Origin: JOPF133 sp035505095 | Lineage (GTDB): Bacteria > Acidobacteriota > Terriglobia > Bryobacterales > Bryobacteraceae | Assembly: GCA_035505095.1 (NCBI GenBank) | Contig: DATJRE010000544.1 | Span: 1 to 15,528, forward strand | Length of the DNA: 15,528 nt | Direction: 5' to 3' | Shown here: positions 13,274 through 15,528 of the stretch, one piece after another | Layout: the number at the start of each line of letters is the position of its first letter | Numbering within the stretch: the first letter of the stretch is position 1 | The notes under the pieces: generated by a model | Database searches by the model: none | What the model saw: only the letters and a program-made list of their open reading frames with translations | What the model was told of the DNA's origin: nothing | Position numbers and translations under genes: made by a program

Positions 13274-15528
13274 ATGAACTGCCGACTCCCAATCCGCACC
13301 GTCGGGGCTGTGTTGCTGGTTTCCCTCGCGCTCCAGGCGCAGGCCCCCACCGGCGAAATCCACCTCCAGGTGCAGGATTCCTCCGGCGCCCCGATGCAGG
13401 TTTCCGGCAAGTTGGACAACCCCGCGGCGCGCGTGCACCGCGAATTCCGGACGGACGCTAACGGCCGCTCCGACCTTGCCGCTTTGCCCTTCGGCCATTA
13501 CCGCTTGGAATTGATACGGCCGGGGTTCGCCACCCAGACGGTGGCCCTCGACCTCAGCTCTGCCGCGCCAGTCTCGCGCGCCATCACCATGACTGTCGCC
13601 GCGTCGCATGCCAACGTCGAAGTGGTCGCAGTCACTCCGCTGGCCGGCGTGGATCTTCTGAAGGACCAGGTGGCCAGCCCGGTGCAGACGGCCACCGCCG
13701 CGGACGTCAAGAACAGCGGCGCGCTGGACCTTTCGGATTTCATGGACCGCCGGCTGAACGGCGTCTATCTGAATGAAATGCAGGGCAACCCTTTTCAGCC
13801 CGACGTGAATTTCCGCGGCTATACGGCCTCTCCGCTGCTCGGGACGGCTGAGGGCATTTCCGTGTACCTGGACGGCGTGCGCCAGAATCAGCCCTTCGGC
13901 GACGTGGTGAGCTGGGACCTGATTCCCGAAAACGCCATCTCGGAAATGACCCTTATACCGGGGTCGAATCCGCTATTCGGCCTCAACACTTTGGGCGGCG
14001 CCTTGTCGGTGCAGACCAAGGACGGCGTCAGCGACCCGGGCTTCGCCGCCAAGCTGACGTACGGCAGCAGCGGGCGCAAGGCCATTGAAGGCGAGTACGG
14101 CGGCGGCCAGCCCACCGGCTTCAACTGGTTCGTGGCGGGCAACGTGTTTCACGAATCCGGATGGCGCTTCGATTCGCCCTCGGATGTCCGCCAGGGGTTT
14201 GTGCGCCTCGGATGGCGCACCGCTAAAACCGATCTCGCCCTCACCACCTCCTACGCCTACAACAGCCTGGTGGGCAACGGCCTTCAAGACTACCGGCTGC
14301 TCCAAACCAATTACACCAGCGTTTATTCGATCCCCGACAGCACGGACAATCGCTCGCCGGCCTTCAATTTCATCGCCCGCCACACCTTCAGTGGCTCGCT
14401 GACCTTTTCCGGCAATGCCTGGTTCCGCAATATCCGCACCGAAGAAATCAATGCCAACATCAACACCGATGCGCTCGGCGAGCAGATTTACCAGCCCAAC
14501 GCCAGCGAGCAGGCGGTGCTCACGGCTGCGGGCTACACCGGATTTCCCACCAGCGGCGCCACCGCCGCGAATACGCCCTTCCCCAAGTGGCGCTGCATCG
14601 CGGAGGCCCTCGAACTGGGCGATCCCGACGAGCGCTGCGACGGCGTGATCATCTACTCGAAGGAAGTCCAGAACGAATACGGCGCTTCCGGGCAGCTCAC
14701 CTGGGTTACCGATACTCGCGCCGGCCGGAACCAGTTGACCGGCGGCGCCTCGCTCGACCGCGGCAGCGTGGATTACACCCAGAACACCGACTACGGCTAT
14801 CTGAATTCCAACTACACTGTTAGCGGCGTGGGTGCATGGCAGGATGGGTCGACCAGCGTGGATGGCGTGCCGGTGGATTCGCGCGTCAACCTTCACGGCC
14901 TGACGCCCAATTTCAGCTTCTACCTGACCGACACGCTCACCATGGCTCGAACCCTGAACCTGACGGTCTCCGGCCGCTACAATCACTTCACCATCGACAA
15001 TTCCGACCGCATCAATCCGATTGCCGGCCCCGGGTCGCTCGATGGCGATTATGTATTTCAGCGGTTCAACCCCGCCATCGGCCTGACCTGGAGCCCCGTC
15101 TCCAGTGTCAACGCCTACGCCAGTTACACGCAGGGCAGCCGCGCGCCCACGGCCATCGAACTGGGCTGCGCCGATCCCGCCAATCCGTGCAGCCTGCCGA
15201 ACGCGCTTTCCAGCGATCCGCCGCTCCAGCAGGTCGTGACTGGCACCTGGGAAGCCGGGCTGCGCGGCACTCCGGAACTCTCGGTGGTGCACAACTTCAG
15301 TTGGAGCGCCAGCGCCTTTCGCGCAGAAAACCGCAACGACATTCTTTTTGTATCGGCCGTCCAGACCGGCACGGGCTATTTCCAGAACTTCGCCCAGACG
15401 CGCCGGGAGGGTTTCGACGCGGATGTGCGGGGCCGCATCGGCCGCGTCACCACGGGCCTCGACTACACTTTTCTGCTGGCCACTTACGAGAGCAGCGAAA
15501 GCGTGAACGGTTCGGCCAACGATACCAG
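13274..15528 (+). CDS. TonB-dependent outer-membrane receptor (3' partial)
   Basis: The frame is open from ATG 13274 to the window end, about 751 residues, so the C-terminal strands are missing. A signal peptide (hydrophobic core VGAVLLVSLAL) ends near QAQA. Residues about 28-115 are a carboxypeptidase-regulatory-like beta-sandwich, then a possible TonB box (VEVVAV, about 116-121). The plug follows. Its best section, residues 179-250, shows NFRGYTASPLLGTAEGISVY, DGVRQNQPFGDVVSWDLIPE and GSNPLFGLNTLGGALSVQTK, a signature of one receptor subfamily. The remainder is barrel with alternating aromatic strands; TQGSRAPTAIEL is a typical late-barrel segment. It would import a large ligand such as a siderophore, cobalamin or oligosaccharide; which is unknown. 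Shine-Dalgarno is weak, and the 15-base gap suggests co-transcription with the zinc-finger gene. Confidence 0.93.
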   Translation, partial: MNCRLPIRTVGAVLLVSLALQAQAPTGEIHLQVQDSSGAPMQVSGKLDNPAARVHREFRTDANGRSDLAALPFGHYRLELIRPGFATQTVALDLSSAAPVSRAITMTVAASHANVEVVAVTPLAGVDLLKDQVASPVQTATAADVKNSGALDLSDFMDRRLNGVYLNEMQGNPFQPDVNFRGYTASPLLGTAEGISVYLDGVRQNQPFGDVVSWDLIPENAISEMTLIPGSNPLFGLNTLGGALSVQTKDGVSDPGFAAKLTYGSSGRKAIEGEYGGGQPTGFNWFVAGNVFHESGWRFDSPSDVRQGFVRLGWRTAKTDLALTTSYAYNSLVGNGLQDYRLLQTNYTSVYSIPDSTDNRSPAFNFIARHTFSGSLTFSGNAWFRNIRTEEINANINTDALGEQIYQPNASEQAVLTAAGYTGFPTSGATAANTPFPKWRCIAEALELGDPDERCDGVIIYSKEVQNEYGASGQLTWVTDTRAGRNQLTGGASLDRGSVDYTQNTDYGYLNSNYTVSGVGAWQDGSTSVDGVPVDSRVNLHGLTPNFSFYLTDTLTMARTLNLTVSGRYNHFTIDNSDRINPIAGPGSLDGDYVFQRFNPAIGLTWSPVSSVNAYASYTQGSRAPTAIELGCADPANPCSLPNALSSDPPLQQVVTGTWEAGLRGTPELSVVHNFSWSASAFRAENRNDILFVSAVQTGTGYFQNFAQTRREGFDADVRGRIGRVTTGLDYTFLLATYESSESVNGSANDT

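Noticed and set aside
13973..15292. 439-codon open frame on the minus strand
   Set aside because: Antisense shadow of the TonB receptor, which has clear plug motifs in the plus frame.

Overview
The window most likely comes from an acidobacterium of the Bryobacterales/Solibacter type. The DNA is GC-rich with strong GC bias at third codon positions. The clearest lineage marker is an 827-residue two-FtsX permease of the ADOP class (acidobacterial duplicated orphan permease). A cluster of exported sulfatase, DUF1080 hydrolase-like protein, D-2-hydroxyacid dehydrogenase and a TonB-dependent receptor with an N-terminal carboxypeptidase-regulatory-like domain fits the same group. This assignment is by family content, not by a database match.

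Layout, left to right. Bases 2-253 (+) are the C-terminal end of an ICMT/PEMT-like membrane methyltransferase. It converges on a secreted DUF1080 protein (269-1012, -). A small four-cysteine protein (1123-1389, -) follows, then about 280 bases with no convincing gene. Next is a large TMTC-like membrane protein with seven C-terminal TPRs (1668-3701, -), divergent from a Tat-exported formylglycine sulfatase (3839-5392, +). The sulfatase converges on a minus-strand cluster transcribed DtxR/MntR-like regulator (6708-7358), bacterial-PH-domain membrane protein (6207-6653) and SDR oxidoreductase (5452-6210); the last two overlap by an ATGA junction. Divergent from the regulator is the ADOP permease (7540-10023, +). 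After it comes a Lys-rich 97-residue orphan (10136-10429, +), a frameshifted small-gene remnant (10426-10577, -), a small membrane protein (10685-10909, -) and a D-2-hydroxyacid dehydrogenase (10953-11912, -). Beyond a strong palindrome lies a small Tat-exported helical protein (11997-12263, -). The window ends with a divergent pair on the plus strand: a membrane protein with an anti-sigma-type zinc finger and an extracytoplasmic HNH-like domain (12506-13258), and, 15 bases later, a TonB-dependent receptor that runs off the end (13274-15528).

How the genes may work together. The zinc-finger protein and the TonB receptor look like one transcription unit and could form an envelope sensing/uptake pair, though no sigma factor gene is present. 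The sulfatase, DUF1080 protein and SDR fit extracellular polysaccharide and sugar breakdown, but are not one operon.

The most interesting observations are: (1) the anti-sigma zinc finger fused through a membrane helix to an HNH-like domain whose expected DH dyad reads Asp-Tyr; (2) a recurring TANNAT-type -10 hexamer 6-13 bases from the start codon of five genes that lack a clear Shine-Dalgarno, suggesting leaderless or ultra-short-leader mRNAs; (3) several small proteins that ordinary annotation could miss. I saw no CRISPR array, rRNA, tRNA, IS element or prophage.
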